Positions 7,785 to 16,132 of a DNA stretch of 64,000 nucleotides are shown piece by piece. This DNA is from Cohnella mopanensis. Lineage in GTDB: Bacteria; Bacillota; Bacilli; Paenibacillales; Paenibacillaceae. The stretch covers positions 124,001 to 188,000 of the forward strand of contig NZ_JAKRWM010000001.1 in NCBI RefSeq assembly GCF_022352055.1. The letters run 5' to 3'. The first letter of the stretch is position 1, and each line of letters starts with the position of its first letter. The notes beneath the pieces were generated by a model. The model searched no databases and was not told where the DNA came from. It saw nothing but the letters and a program-made list of their open reading frames with translations. The position numbers and the translations under genes were made by a program.

Positions 7785-8996
7785 ATGTCTCGATTCCGTA
7801 TTGATCTAAGTAACGTCAGGGTGGAGCAAGACAAACTGAACCAGACTATCAGCACGTTTACGAACATGCAGCAGCAAGTATCGTCGATGGAGTATCGTGT
7901 GGAAGGCGCCGTCAGAGCCCGCCGAAACGTGGGCTCGCGGTTGAATCGATCAAGCCAGCAGCTACGAGAGCTTGATCGCATGGTCAGAGAACTCAACCAA
8001 TTTATGGTCAATACGGTTGGACGTTACGAACAAGCGGAAGCTCGACTCGTTCGGAATGCTTCAGAGATGAATAACGGCCAATACATCTTTGCGCTTACGA
8101 AATACGCCGGAGGTTCGCCAGGCGGGGTTAGCAATGGAGGCAACTCCAAAGAGCAGATAAAAGCCAAATCGGTAAATGAAGTCACTACATCTGCCTACAA
8201 AGCCGATACAGGAGTTGGAGAAACGAAAAAGAAAGTCCAAATCCCTCCGCCCCCGGAGAAATATACGAATAATCAAAAAGTTCAATATTACTTGAGCAAA
8301 ATGGGATTCAATATCGGTACCGTCGATGGCAAAATGGGTGTTAAATCGTCCTCTGCACTCATTATTTTCCAATACAGTCAAGGATTAAGCATTACTGGTA
8401 AAGCGGATGCTGCTACGCTTAAGCTTTTGCAAAAGCTAGCGGAGGAAGGGTTAACTTATGATTCCATAATGAAATCGGATGTATTAAAGAATTGGAAACC
8501 AGAACAACCGGGTATAGAACCAAGAAAAGACAATAAAGGTAACGGAAAACTTGATGTAAGTAAATTAGCTAGAGTACCAGCAACCAAAGATAGAGATGCC
8601 TACCTACAAAATGAAGCAGCGGTAGCATGGGCATTAATGGTAAATGAAGCTTCAAAAGATAAAACTATTGATATTAATAGGTTTAAGGCAAGTGGGACTT
8701 CTGAGGGCTATCGAACGTTAGAAGTACAAAAAGAATATTTCAAAAAATACGGTGAAGATTCCAAACGTGCTGCAACGCCTGGAACTAGTAATCATGGATG
8801 GGGTTTAGCGATTGATTTGGATCTTAATGATCCTCAGAAAGGAAAAGCTCAAACAAATGAATTAAAATGGCTTGAAGCAAATGCTGAGAAATTTGGATTC
8901 AATCCATATCTTGATAAAGAAAAACCTAAATTTAAAGATGGATCCAATAATTACTATGAAACCTGGCACTGGAACTATAAACCTAAGAAAAACTAA
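7785..8996 (+). CDS. WXG100/LXG-like N-terminus + PG_binding_1 + M15 (VanY-type) peptidase fusion
   Basis: 403 residues in three parts. Residues 1-~100 are a predicted helical hairpin rich in Q/R/E without a signal peptide, of the kind seen in type VII-exported proteins. Residues ~155-220 (NNQKVQYYLSKMGFNIGTVD...) are a peptidoglycan-binding fold. Residues ~265-403 are an M15 D-Ala-D-Ala-type metallopeptidase with zinc ligands in SNHGWGLAIDLD (His, Asp) and ETWHWNY (His). The likely role is cleavage of peptide cross-links in cell wall. Base composition changes inside the gene: 35 of 60 bases are G/C at 7861-7920 but only 20 of 60 at 8521-8580, suggesting an acquired C-terminal module. A lipoprotein gene follows by 14 bp. 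AAGGAGCGAAGGGG precedes ATG 7785. Confidence 0.85.
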   Translation: MSRFRIDLSNVRVEQDKLNQTISTFTNMQQQVSSMEYRVEGAVRARRNVGSRLNRSSQQLRELDRMVRELNQFMVNTVGRYEQAEARLVRNASEMNNGQYIFALTKYAGGSPGGVSNGGNSKEQIKAKSVNEVTTSAYKADTGVGETKKKVQIPPPPEKYTNNQKVQYYLSKMGFNIGTVDGKMGVKSSSALIIFQYSQGLSITGKADAATLKLLQKLAEEGLTYDSIMKSDVLKNWKPEQPGIEPRKDNKGNGKLDVSKLARVPATKDRDAYLQNEAAVAWALMVNEASKDKTIDINRFKASGTSEGYRTLEVQKEYFKKYGEDSKRAATPGTSNHGWGLAIDLDLNDPQKGKAQTNELKWLEANAEKFGFNPYLDKEKPKFKDGSNNYYETWHWNYKPKKN

Positions 8997-9010
8997 AGCA
9001 GGTGAATGGA

Positions 9011-10084
9011 ATGAAATTGCCTTATAAAATGACATTTTTAGTTTTTGTGTTTAGTTTCAGTATGTTAATGGGTTGCACTTCTAAACAAGAAAATGACTTA
9101 AACCAGGTGATTCCTTTGTCCACAAAAGTCGAAGGAAATTTAAAAATCGATAGCCAAGAAGTGGAACCGTCTTCAGAGCTTGAAAGCGAAATTAACGTTT
9201 ATGGCAACACATCGGGAAATTTGCAAAATGGAGGATTTGCCGCAATACAAGGGGATTGGATTTATTATCTTAGGGAAGAGAGAAGCGATTATTGGGATGA
9301 AGGTGAGCTATATAGAGTCAATGTGAAAAACGGAAAAAAAGAAAAAATTAGCGATCATGCGGCAAGCAACATTAATGTGGTGGGGGATTGGGTTTACTAC
9401 TGCAATCGTGAAGATAGCGAAAGGGGCGAAGTCAACGAGGGACCTGTCTATCGAGTAAAGATTGACGGAACAAGGACGGAAAAATTAAGCGAAGGTGATA
9501 GTTCAACATTTTTCGTAGTTGGTGGAATGATTTATTATTTAGATGCTTCAGCACGTAATATCTATAGCATGAGGACGGATGGAACACGTGTAACTCAACT
9601 AAATGATATAAAAACATGGAGATTATATGTCATAGATGAACAAATATACTATATATCTTCTGATGGGGATATTTACAAAATGAATCTGGATGGCAGTGGA
9701 AAAAGTTTGGTGTATTCTGGTAATGTGTCGGATTTATCGGTTGTGGAAAGTTCAATTTACTATTACGAAGGAGATGATGAAAGAGATGAAGGGCCGATAT
9801 TAAAAATGAATTTAGACGGTACGGGAACAACGGAAATTACAAAAGATAACACTTCAACCTTCAGAATCATTGGAGACCATATTTATTATAGCATCGAAGA
9901 AGGCGAAGATGATTTAGCCTATATTTATAGGGTAGATTTGAACGGAGAAAATAAAATAAAAATAGCTCAAGGGGATATAGGAAGTATAGTTGGTGATTGG
10001 GATTATTATTATGTACATTATGCGGAATGGGCGGAACTAGAGAGAATGAAATGGGATGGGAGTGAACGTGAAAAAGCTTTGTAA
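9011..10084 (+). CDS. Lipoprotein with DUF5050-like beta-propeller repeats
   Basis: 357 residues. The signal peptide ends in the lipobox LMGC (Cys ~22), so it should be anchored on the outer face of the membrane. The mature part consists of repeated ~40-50-residue blades of the form GDWIYY...YRVNVKNGKK, typical of DUF5050 (WIYYxN...LYRIxxDGTxxxKL). Composition is AT-rich (23 of 60 bases G/C at 9661-9720), matching the 3' half of the upstream peptidase gene and unlike the rest of the window. ATG 9011 follows AGGTG; a GTG at 9002 is the alternative. Function unknown; an immunity or inhibitor role for the neighbouring wall peptidase is a guess from position and location. Confidence 0.8.
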   Translation: MKLPYKMTFLVFVFSFSMLMGCTSKQENDLNQVIPLSTKVEGNLKIDSQEVEPSSELESEINVYGNTSGNLQNGGFAAIQGDWIYYLREERSDYWDEGELYRVNVKNGKKEKISDHAASNINVVGDWVYYCNREDSERGEVNEGPVYRVKIDGTRTEKLSEGDSSTFFVVGGMIYYLDASARNIYSMRTDGTRVTQLNDIKTWRLYVIDEQIYYISSDGDIYKMNLDGSGKSLVYSGNVSDLSVVESSIYYYEGDDERDEGPILKMNLDGTGTTEITKDNTSTFRIIGDHIYYSIEEGEDDLAYIYRVDLNGENKIKIAQGDIGSIVGDWDYYYVHYAEWAELERMKWDGSEREKAL

Positions 10085-10242
10085 GTAAAGGGAATAGGTC
10101 GATTATGGTCAAATGCCGCCAATGATGCCATCATTCAACCAATAACATAGTGGGACAACCATCTAGAAACTGACTGCCAAATAATTGTACAATGGCAATA
10201 GTCAATAATCTTGATAGGAAATCACTGGGTCTGGGAGAGATG

Positions 10243-10902
10243 ATGATGCTGCTGCAGAAGGATCAGAAAGTACTGTTCATAGGCGATTCGATTACCGATT
10301 GCGATCGGGCGAAGCCGGCGGGAGAAGGTTTATTCGGGGCGCTTGGCAAAGGTTACGTTTCGTTGGTGGACGCTTTTCTTCAAGCCGTATATCCCGAGCT
10401 AGGCATTCGTGTTATCAATACGGGAATAAGCGGAAACAATGTCGTCGATCTTGAAGCTAGATGGCAAGAGGATGTACTGGACCGGAAGCCAGACTGGCTG
10501 TCGATCATGATCGGTACGAACGACGTATGGCGCCAATACGATACCCCGTTCATTAAAGAATGGCATGTGTATCCGGATAAATATGAGAAGACATTACGGG
10601 CATTAGTAAATAAAACCAAGCCGCATGTCGCTAATCTAGTACTTATGACGCCTTTCTATTTGGAGAGTAACGAGCAAGATGCCATGCGCCGGACTATGGA
10701 TGAGTACGGGGCGATCGTCAAGAAGATCGCGGAGGAAACGGGAACTCTGTTCGTGGATACTCAAGCTGCGTTTAACGTGGTGTTGAAGGAATTGTACGCC
10801 GCGACACTAGCTTGGGATCGCGTTCATCCGACGCAAGCGGGTCATGTCGTTCTTGCCCGAGCGTTCCTGAACAAGGTCGGGTTTGATTGGAATAGAGGTT
10901 AA
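10243..10902 (+). CDS. SGNH/GDSL-family hydrolase
   Basis: About 219 residues. Block I FIGDSITD supplies the Ser, block II the Gly of INTGISGN, block III the Asn of MIGTNDVW, and block V the Asp/His of WDRVHPTQAGH, so the active site is complete. The family removes acetyl or other acyl groups, often from plant polysaccharides. Three consecutive ATGs (10240, 10243, 10246) follow GGGAGAG; which one is used cannot be decided. The longer in-frame ATG at 10192 lacks a ribosome site. No signal peptide is visible. A strong terminator follows at once, so it appears monocistronic. Confidence 0.9.
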   Translation: MMLLQKDQKVLFIGDSITDCDRAKPAGEGLFGALGKGYVSLVDAFLQAVYPELGIRVINTGISGNNVVDLEARWQEDVLDRKPDWLSIMIGTNDVWRQYDTPFIKEWHVYPDKYEKTLRALVNKTKPHVANLVLMTPFYLESNEQDAMRRTMDEYGAIVKKIAEETGTLFVDTQAAFNVVLKELYAATLAWDRVHPTQAGHVVLARAFLNKVGFDWNRG

Positions 10903-10910
10903 ACCTAACA

Positions 10911-10959
10911 AAACCGCCAACACTGGCTCGCTCTATGCGAGAGGTTGGCGGTTTTTTTT
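10911..10959 (+). terminator. Rho-independent terminator after the SGNH hydrolase
   Basis: AAACCGCCAAC/GTTGGCGGTTT stem followed by eight T. Confidence 0.9.
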
Positions 10960-11001
10960 GCGCTTCGAAGAGGATCCGGCTAGTGCTGCTAAATTTACGC
11001 T

Positions 11002-11310
11002 TTAGTTTTGGTTCATATTGAATCGCTCCAAGTGGAGGGTCAAATTTTCTTTGCGTAAAATTTCTTGTTGCTTCGCTCCCATTAAGTCGAAATGGGGAAA
11101 CGGAGGACGGTTATGAATGTACCTGGGATTGAGTCCGTTGGCCAAGCACCATTCGGTTAATCGTTCGAGATTCGCGTTGCCGACTTTCGTCACCGTGCGA
11201 AATTCGGGAAAACGAGGATCGAACCAGTAGTGGGTTAAGAAGGCGGTTTCTCCTCTAGTGACGGATGCTTTCCACGCGTTCAATTCTGCTCTTTTTATGC
11301 CAAAAGCCAT
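11002..11310 (-). CDS. Small conserved cytoplasmic protein (YneQ-like)
   Basis: 102 residues beginning MAFGIKRAELNAWK and containing AFLTHYWFDPRFP, TVTKVG and HNRPPFPHFDLMG. This resembles Bacillus YneQ-type proteins, which have no known function; I recognise the family only by memory of these motifs. No signal peptide or membrane helix. The gene stands alone on the minus strand between two plus-strand genes. Confidence 0.75.
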   Translation of the reverse strand: MAFGIKRAELNAWKASVTRGETAFLTHYWFDPRFPEFRTVTKVGNANLERLTEWCLANGLNPRYIHNRPPFPHFDLMGAKQQEILRKENLTLHLERFNMNQN

Positions 11311-11423
11311 GGTGTTTCATCCTTTGCTCGAGAAATAAGGGTTTGATTTCCGATAGCTTCAGAATCAGTATAGCATGAAGTTAGGGTTTGACGGGATGCG
11401 GCAGGGGATGGATAATAGACCGC

Positions 11424-12350
11424 ATGGACATTTTTCTGCTTATACTCACGAATAACGTGCTTCCGCTATCGCTTATTATCGGTCTTGGCATTATTTTGCA
11501 TCGGATTTTTACTTTGGACATTAAGACGCTCTCCAAGCTGAATTTTTATTTATTCTCGCCGGCGATCATGTTCGAGTTGCTGTACGGAACCGCGATTTCC
11601 GCGCAACTGTTCGGGCAAGTTCTACTCTTCTTTGTCGTGTTCATGGTAGCTCAGTATGGCTTGCTAGAGGCAGTCGTTCGGTTGCGAAAATATAACGGAG
11701 GCATGCGTGCGGCCATGAGGAACAGCGTTCTGTTCTACAATAGCGCGAATTACGGTATCCCTATCAATCAGTTGGCGTTCGCAGGCAATCCTTACACGTT
11801 GTCCGTCCAGATCATTATTATGATGATGCAATCTCTTATTCCGAATACTTATGGCATCTATAGCGTTAACGCCCATAAAGCGAACTGGCGCGAAATTCGT
11901 AAGGTCATCCTCTCGATGCCTGTCATTTATGTCATTCCTCTTGCTCTGTTGTTGCGCGGGTTTCATGTTCCGTTGCCGGAATTCATGAGCATATCCGTCG
12001 GGTATTTGTCCCATGCTTTTATCGGGACTGCATTATTTACGCTTGGCGTGCAGTTAGGCAGCATGAAAGGCACGATCAGCCGCAAGCTCGCGCTGGATGT
12101 CGGCTTAGCTTCTGTGCTGCGTCTCATTGCGGGTCCACTGCTCGCATGGGGAATCGTTCTGCTATTCGATGTCGAACGGATTGTTGCCGCGGCGCTGATC
12201 GTATCGTCGGCCGTTCCGACCTCGCTGTCTAGCGTATTGCTTGCTGTCGAGTTCGACAACGAGAAGGATTTCGCTTCGCAGACCGTACTCGTATCCACGA
12301 CGCTAAGTATCATAACCGTCACCGCGGTTATCTACTTGCTTCGGGTGTGA
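11424..12350 (+). CDS. AEC-family (auxin efflux carrier-like) permease
   Basis: About 308 residues with some ten hydrophobic helices in two halves. Typical AEC features are the opening ILTNNVLPLSLIIGLGIILH, the LSKLNFYLFSPAIMF segment, the NSANYGIPINQLAF motif in helix 4 and AALIVSSAVPTSLSSVLLA in the C-terminal half. Bacterial AEC members move malate or other carboxylates or small organics; the substrate here is unknown. ATG 11424 gives the usual N-terminus; a TTG at 11388 would add 12 residues. The second 51-bp array starts 10 bp after the stop codon, so it would form part of this gene's 3' end. Confidence 0.88.
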   Translation: MDIFLLILTNNVLPLSLIIGLGIILHRIFTLDIKTLSKLNFYLFSPAIMFELLYGTAISAQLFGQVLLFFVVFMVAQYGLLEAVVRLRKYNGGMRAAMRNSVLFYNSANYGIPINQLAFAGNPYTLSVQIIIMMMQSLIPNTYGIYSVNAHKANWREIRKVILSMPVIYVIPLALLLRGFHVPLPEFMSISVGYLSHAFIGTALFTLGVQLGSMKGTISRKLALDVGLASVLRLIAGPLLAWGIVLLFDVERIVAAALIVSSAVPTSLSSVLLAVEFDNEKDFASQTVLVSTTLSIITVTAVIYLLRV

Positions 12351-12360
12351 GATCTAAACT

Positions 12361-12748
12361 TAGTGCCGCCACACGGCACTAATCCCAGCTAGCGAAGCTC
12401 AGCGGAGCCAAATAGTGCCGCGAAACGGCACTAATCCCAGCTAGCGTGCTTCGCGGAGCCAAATAGTGCCGCGACACGGCACTAATCCCAGCTAGCGAGC
12501 TTCGCGGAGCCAATTAGTGCCGCGACACGGCACTAATCTTAGCTAGCGAGCTTCGCGGAGCCAAATAGTGCCGCGAAACGGCACTAATCCCAGCTAGCGA
12601 GCTTCGCGGAGCCAAATAGTGCCGCGACACGGCACTAATCTTAGCTAGCGAGCTTCGCGGAGCCAAATAGTGCCGCGAAACGGCACTAATCCCAGCTAGC
12701 GAGCTCCGTAGAGCCAAATAGTGCCGCGAAACGGCACTAATCCCAGCA
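12361..12748. repeat. Tandem array 2: eight palindrome-cored units, 51 bp
   Basis: TAGTGCCG starts at 12361, 12413, 12464, 12515, 12566, 12617, 12668 and 12719. The first interval is 52 bp, all others exactly 51. Each unit has a perfect 9-bp inverted repeat TTAGTGCCG/CGGCACTAA around a 4-5 nt loop (GAAA or ACAC variants), then a second smaller element AGCTAGCGAGCTTCGCGGAG. Unrelated in sequence to arrays 1 and 3. Confidence 0.93.
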
Positions 12749-12756
12749 AATTCGGA

Positions 12757-12805
12757 AAAGAGGCTATCTCAAAGGTCGATTAAGACCAATAGAGATAGCC
12801 TCTTT
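12757..12805. terminator. Strong terminator after array 2
   Basis: A 14-bp stem AAAGAGGCTATCTC/GAGATAGCCTCTTT closes the AEC gene and array 2. The stem has T-rich and A-rich ends and could work in both directions. Confidence 0.8.
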
Positions 12806-12933
12806 CCCGTTATTCGATCAATAAAACGATGTTGGCGATTCTGAACGAAGGGGATAACGAGAAAGACTGCAAGAGGATAAGTTATAAGCACGAGTAGACT
12901 CACAGTTAAATGAGGGCGCTTAATCATTCCCGA

Positions 12934-12967
12934 GAGTGAAGTTCACTCACAATCAAAGTGGTACAAT
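12934..12967 (+). promoter_or_regulatory. Operator and -10 of the Gfo/Idh operon
   Basis: A perfect inverted repeat GAGTGAA-G-TTCACTC (12934-12948) lies 13 bp before TACAAT (12962-12967), so it covers the -35 zone. It is probably a repressor or activator site for the sugar operon that starts at 13009. Confidence 0.5.
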
Positions 12968-13008
12968 ATCTGTAGAAGAAAACCACAGATGAAAGAAGGC
13001 GATCCCCA

Positions 13009-14142
13009 GTGAGTAAAGTGAGAATCGGTATTGTAGGCCTTGGGAACATGGGAACTGGCCACGCTCAGTATTTGATTGAAGGTCAAGTGGCAGATGCTGA
13101 GTTAGCGGCCGTTAGCGATATTAGTCCCGAGCGCTTGAAGCTGGCGCAGGAGCACTGGGGAGATCGCGTCCGTACGTTCGGAACCCCTGAAGAGATGTTT
13201 CGATCCGGTGCCGTCGACGGAGTGCTGCTATGTACTCCGCATTACGATCATCCGAAACAAGCGATCGATGCTTTCGCTTGCGGGCTCCATGTGCTGGTAG
13301 AGAAGCCAGCGGGCGTATATACAAGGCAGGTTCGGGAGATGAACGAAGCGGCGAAAGCAAGCGGCAAAGTGTTCGGAATTATGTACAATCAGCGCACCAA
13401 TCCGCTGTACGCGAAGCTTCGCGAATTGATCTCGTCTGGGGAAATCGGTGAGGTTAGACGTACGAATTGGATCATTACGAATTGGTACCGTTCGCAAGCG
13501 TACTACAATTCGGGCGGTTGGAGAGCGACTTGGGCGGGTGAAGGCGGCGGAGTGCTAATCAATCAGGACCCTCACCAATTGGATCTGTGGCAGTGGACGA
13601 CCGGCTTGATGCCGAAGCGAATCCGCGCGTTCTGCGCGTTCGGCAAGCATCGCGATATCGAGGTCGAGAATGACGTAACCGCTTACGCGGAATACGAGAA
13701 CGGCGCAACGGGGGTGTTCGTGACCTCAACGCATGAATGCCCGGGCACTAATCGATTCGAGATATCCGGAGATCGCGGCAAAATCGTGATCGAGGACGAT
13801 AAATTGACCTTCTGGCGGTTGAGGCAACTAGAGTCGGAGTTCAACCGCGTCAACACCTCGGCCTTCGCGCAACCCGAGGTGTGGAAAAGCGAGATTCCCG
13901 TTGGAGCAGGAGGGGCCCAGCATAAGGAGATTACGCGGGATTGGATTAGCGCTATCGTTCGAGGAACGCCGCTGCTAGCGCCGGGCGAAGAGGGGATCAG
14001 AGGTTTGTCGATATCCAACGCGATGCTGTTATCGACTTGGACGGACAATTGGGTTGATCTGCCGATCGATGAGAACCTGTTCTACGACAAGCTGCAAGAG
14101 CAAATCGCGCGCTCGCCTAACGGCAATAGTAAAGGAGAATGA
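13009..14142 (+). CDS. Gfo/Idh/MocA-family oxidoreductase
   Basis: 377 residues. The N-terminal Rossmann domain starts IGIVGLGNMGTGH; the VEKPAGVY motif (Glu-Lys-Pro ~100) carries the catalytic Lys. The second domain has the GGGVLINQDPHQLDLWQW segment with the conserved Asp-x3-Asp/His region. Members oxidise or epimerise sugars and inositols with NAD(P). GTG 13009 is preceded by AAGAAGG. First gene of an operon with a second Gfo/Idh/MocA member, a sugar isomerase and an AraC regulator; two oxidoreductases plus an isomerase suggest breakdown of one particular sugar, not identifiable here. Confidence 0.93.
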   Translation: MSKVRIGIVGLGNMGTGHAQYLIEGQVADAELAAVSDISPERLKLAQEHWGDRVRTFGTPEEMFRSGAVDGVLLCTPHYDHPKQAIDAFACGLHVLVEKPAGVYTRQVREMNEAAKASGKVFGIMYNQRTNPLYAKLRELISSGEIGEVRRTNWIITNWYRSQAYYNSGGWRATWAGEGGGVLINQDPHQLDLWQWTTGLMPKRIRAFCAFGKHRDIEVENDVTAYAEYENGATGVFVTSTHECPGTNRFEISGDRGKIVIEDDKLTFWRLRQLESEFNRVNTSAFAQPEVWKSEIPVGAGGAQHKEITRDWISAIVRGTPLLAPGEEGIRGLSISNAMLLSTWTDNWVDLPIDENLFYDKLQEQIARSPNGNSKGE

Positions 14143-14144
14143 TG

Positions 14145-15218
14145 ATGTCCCGTTCAAATGGCATGAATTACGCTCCGCAAGGGAAACCTCGGCCGGTAGT
14201 GAAAACTGGAGAGTTTATTTTCGCAGCCCTTTCGCTTGATCACGGGCATATCTACGGGATGTGTAATGGGCTTCAAGAAGCAGGCGCAACGTTGAAATGG
14301 GTGTATGACCCTGATCCCGACAAGGTGCGCAAGTTCATCGATAAGTATCCGCATGTCCGAGCTGCCGAATCCGAGCAGCAAATTTTGCAGGATCCGGAAG
14401 TGATGCTCGTAGCTGCGGCCGCTATTCCTAGCGAGCGCGGACCGCTCGGAGTCAGAGTGATGCAGCACGGGAAAGATTATTTCACCGACAAAACCCCGTT
14501 TACGGCATTGGAGCAATTAGATCAAGCGAAACGAGTGGTCGAATTGACCGGCCGCAAATACGCAGTCTATTATAGCGAGCGTCTCCACGTGGAAAGCGCG
14601 GTGTTCGCGGGACAGCTTATTGAAACGGGAACTATCGGTCGCGTCGTACAGGTGCTGGGGCTCGGACCGCATCGCCTGAATGCGCCGCAGAGACCGGATT
14701 GGTTTTTTAAGAAAGAGCAGTACGGAGGCATTCTCTGCGATATCGGAAGCCACCAGATTGAACAGTTCCTCTACTATTCCGGCAATGAGGATGCCAAGGT
14801 GCTCCATAGCAAAGTGGCGAATTATAACAACAAGGGCTACTCGGAGCTGGAAGACTTCGGAGATGCGACGCTCGTTGGCGACAACGGGGCAACGAACTAT
14901 TTTCGCGTGGATTGGTTGACCCCTAACGGTCTATCGACTTGGGGAGACGGCCGAACGGTAATTATGGGGACGGAAGGATATATCGAGTTACGCAAGTACG
15001 TCGACATTGGGCGAGAGAACACTGGGGATCAACTTTATCTAGTGAACGGAGAAGGAGAGTTTCGTATGGAACTCGGCGGGAAGGTCGGGTTTCCCTACTT
15101 CGGCGAGCTCATATTGGATTGTCTGAACCGTACCGAACTTGCGATGACTCAGGCGCATACCTTCAAAGCAGCTGAGCTATGCTTGCGCGCGCAAGCCCAA
15201 GCCGTCCGTATCGAATAG
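14145..15218 (+). CDS. Second Gfo/Idh/MocA-family oxidoreductase
   Basis: 357 residues from ATG 14145; AAAGGAG (14131-14137) is 7 bp upstream, while two earlier ATGs overlap the upstream stop and sit too close. The family fold is recognisable (DHGHIYGMCNGL; dinucleotide region; DKTPFTALEQLDQ in place of the usual EKP; GGILCDIGSHQIEQFLYYSG in domain 2). The classical GxGxxG is degenerate and EKP is replaced by DKT, though the Lys is kept. Translationally coupled to the first oxidoreductase. Confidence 0.88.
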   Translation: MSRSNGMNYAPQGKPRPVVKTGEFIFAALSLDHGHIYGMCNGLQEAGATLKWVYDPDPDKVRKFIDKYPHVRAAESEQQILQDPEVMLVAAAAIPSERGPLGVRVMQHGKDYFTDKTPFTALEQLDQAKRVVELTGRKYAVYYSERLHVESAVFAGQLIETGTIGRVVQVLGLGPHRLNAPQRPDWFFKKEQYGGILCDIGSHQIEQFLYYSGNEDAKVLHSKVANYNNKGYSELEDFGDATLVGDNGATNYFRVDWLTPNGLSTWGDGRTVIMGTEGYIELRKYVDIGRENTGDQLYLVNGEGEFRMELGGKVGFPYFGELILDCLNRTELAMTQAHTFKAAELCLRAQAQAVRIE

Positions 15219-15256
15219 AAATCGGATAAACATACCTAATCAAGGGGGATATCAAG

Positions 15257-16132
15257 ATGATTAAACTATCGATATTCACGGTCGCGACGCCGGAGTTGGA
15301 GCCGGAACAGTTGGCGGAAGCGGCAGCGCAAGCGGGTCTGCATGGCATCGAATGGCGCTATAAGATGACTTCGGCGGATACGGCGCAAGAAGCTCCTTCT
15401 TTCTGGGGCAATAATCGCTGCACGATCAATCCGTCAGGAGGTTTGGAGGAGCTAGATAGATTCAAGAGAGCGGCGGATCGTCATGGGTTAGTGAACTTGA
15501 GCGTTACTCCTTATTTGAAGGCCGGAGATTTGGAAGAGACGGAGAGAGTATTGCAGGCCGCGCAGTATATGGACGCAGCTTATATTCGTCTGGGCGTGCC
15601 GGGGTATGACCGGAGCCAATCTTTCACTGAGTTATTCGAGCTCGGGAGGACTTATTTGAAGGACGCGGAGAAGCTCTGCCGGAAGTATGGGATTAAAGGT
15701 TTAGTCGAGATTCATCACGGCACGATAGCTGCTTCGGCTTCAGGTGCGCGAAGGTTGGTCGAGGGCTTGGACCCGAATGCGGTTGGCGTTCTCTTCGATC
15801 CGGGTAATTCGGTACATGAAGGCTTCGAGAACTACCGGATGGCCTTGGAACTGTTGGGACCGTATTTGGCACATGTCCATGTGAAGAACGCGGGATGGCA
15901 CGTCAAGGAGACAACGGGTGACGGAAGCAAGGACTGGGGATGTATGTGGGCCGGGCTCAAGGACGGAATGGTGCCTTGGAGACAGGTTATTGCCGATCTG
16001 ATCTCGGTAGGATATGACGGCTATTTGGGAGTCGAAGATTTTAGCGGGCAGTTTTCGGATTCTTCGCGCATGCTGAATCATTTTTCCGAGTATATCGGGG
16101 GACTGCTCGCGGAGAAACCATCGGATGTTTGA
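15257..16132 (+). CDS. Sugar phosphate isomerase/epimerase (xylose isomerase-like TIM barrel)
   Basis: 291 residues of the AP_endonuc_2/xylose isomerase-like barrel. Metal-ligand candidates are the Glu of GLVEIHHGTI, Asp of GVLFDPGNSVHEG, His of LAHVHVKNAGWH and Glu of DGYLGVEDFSG. ATG 15257 has AAGGGGGAT upstream. Third gene of the operon; its stop overlaps the AraC gene by 8 bp. It probably converts the product of the oxidoreductases. Confidence 0.92.
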   Translation: MIKLSIFTVATPELEPEQLAEAAAQAGLHGIEWRYKMTSADTAQEAPSFWGNNRCTINPSGGLEELDRFKRAADRHGLVNLSVTPYLKAGDLEETERVLQAAQYMDAAYIRLGVPGYDRSQSFTELFELGRTYLKDAEKLCRKYGIKGLVEIHHGTIAASASGARRLVEGLDPNAVGVLFDPGNSVHEGFENYRMALELLGPYLAHVHVKNAGWHVKETTGDGSKDWGCMWAGLKDGMVPWRQVIADLISVGYDGYLGVEDFSGQFSDSSRMLNHFSEYIGGLLAEKPSDV

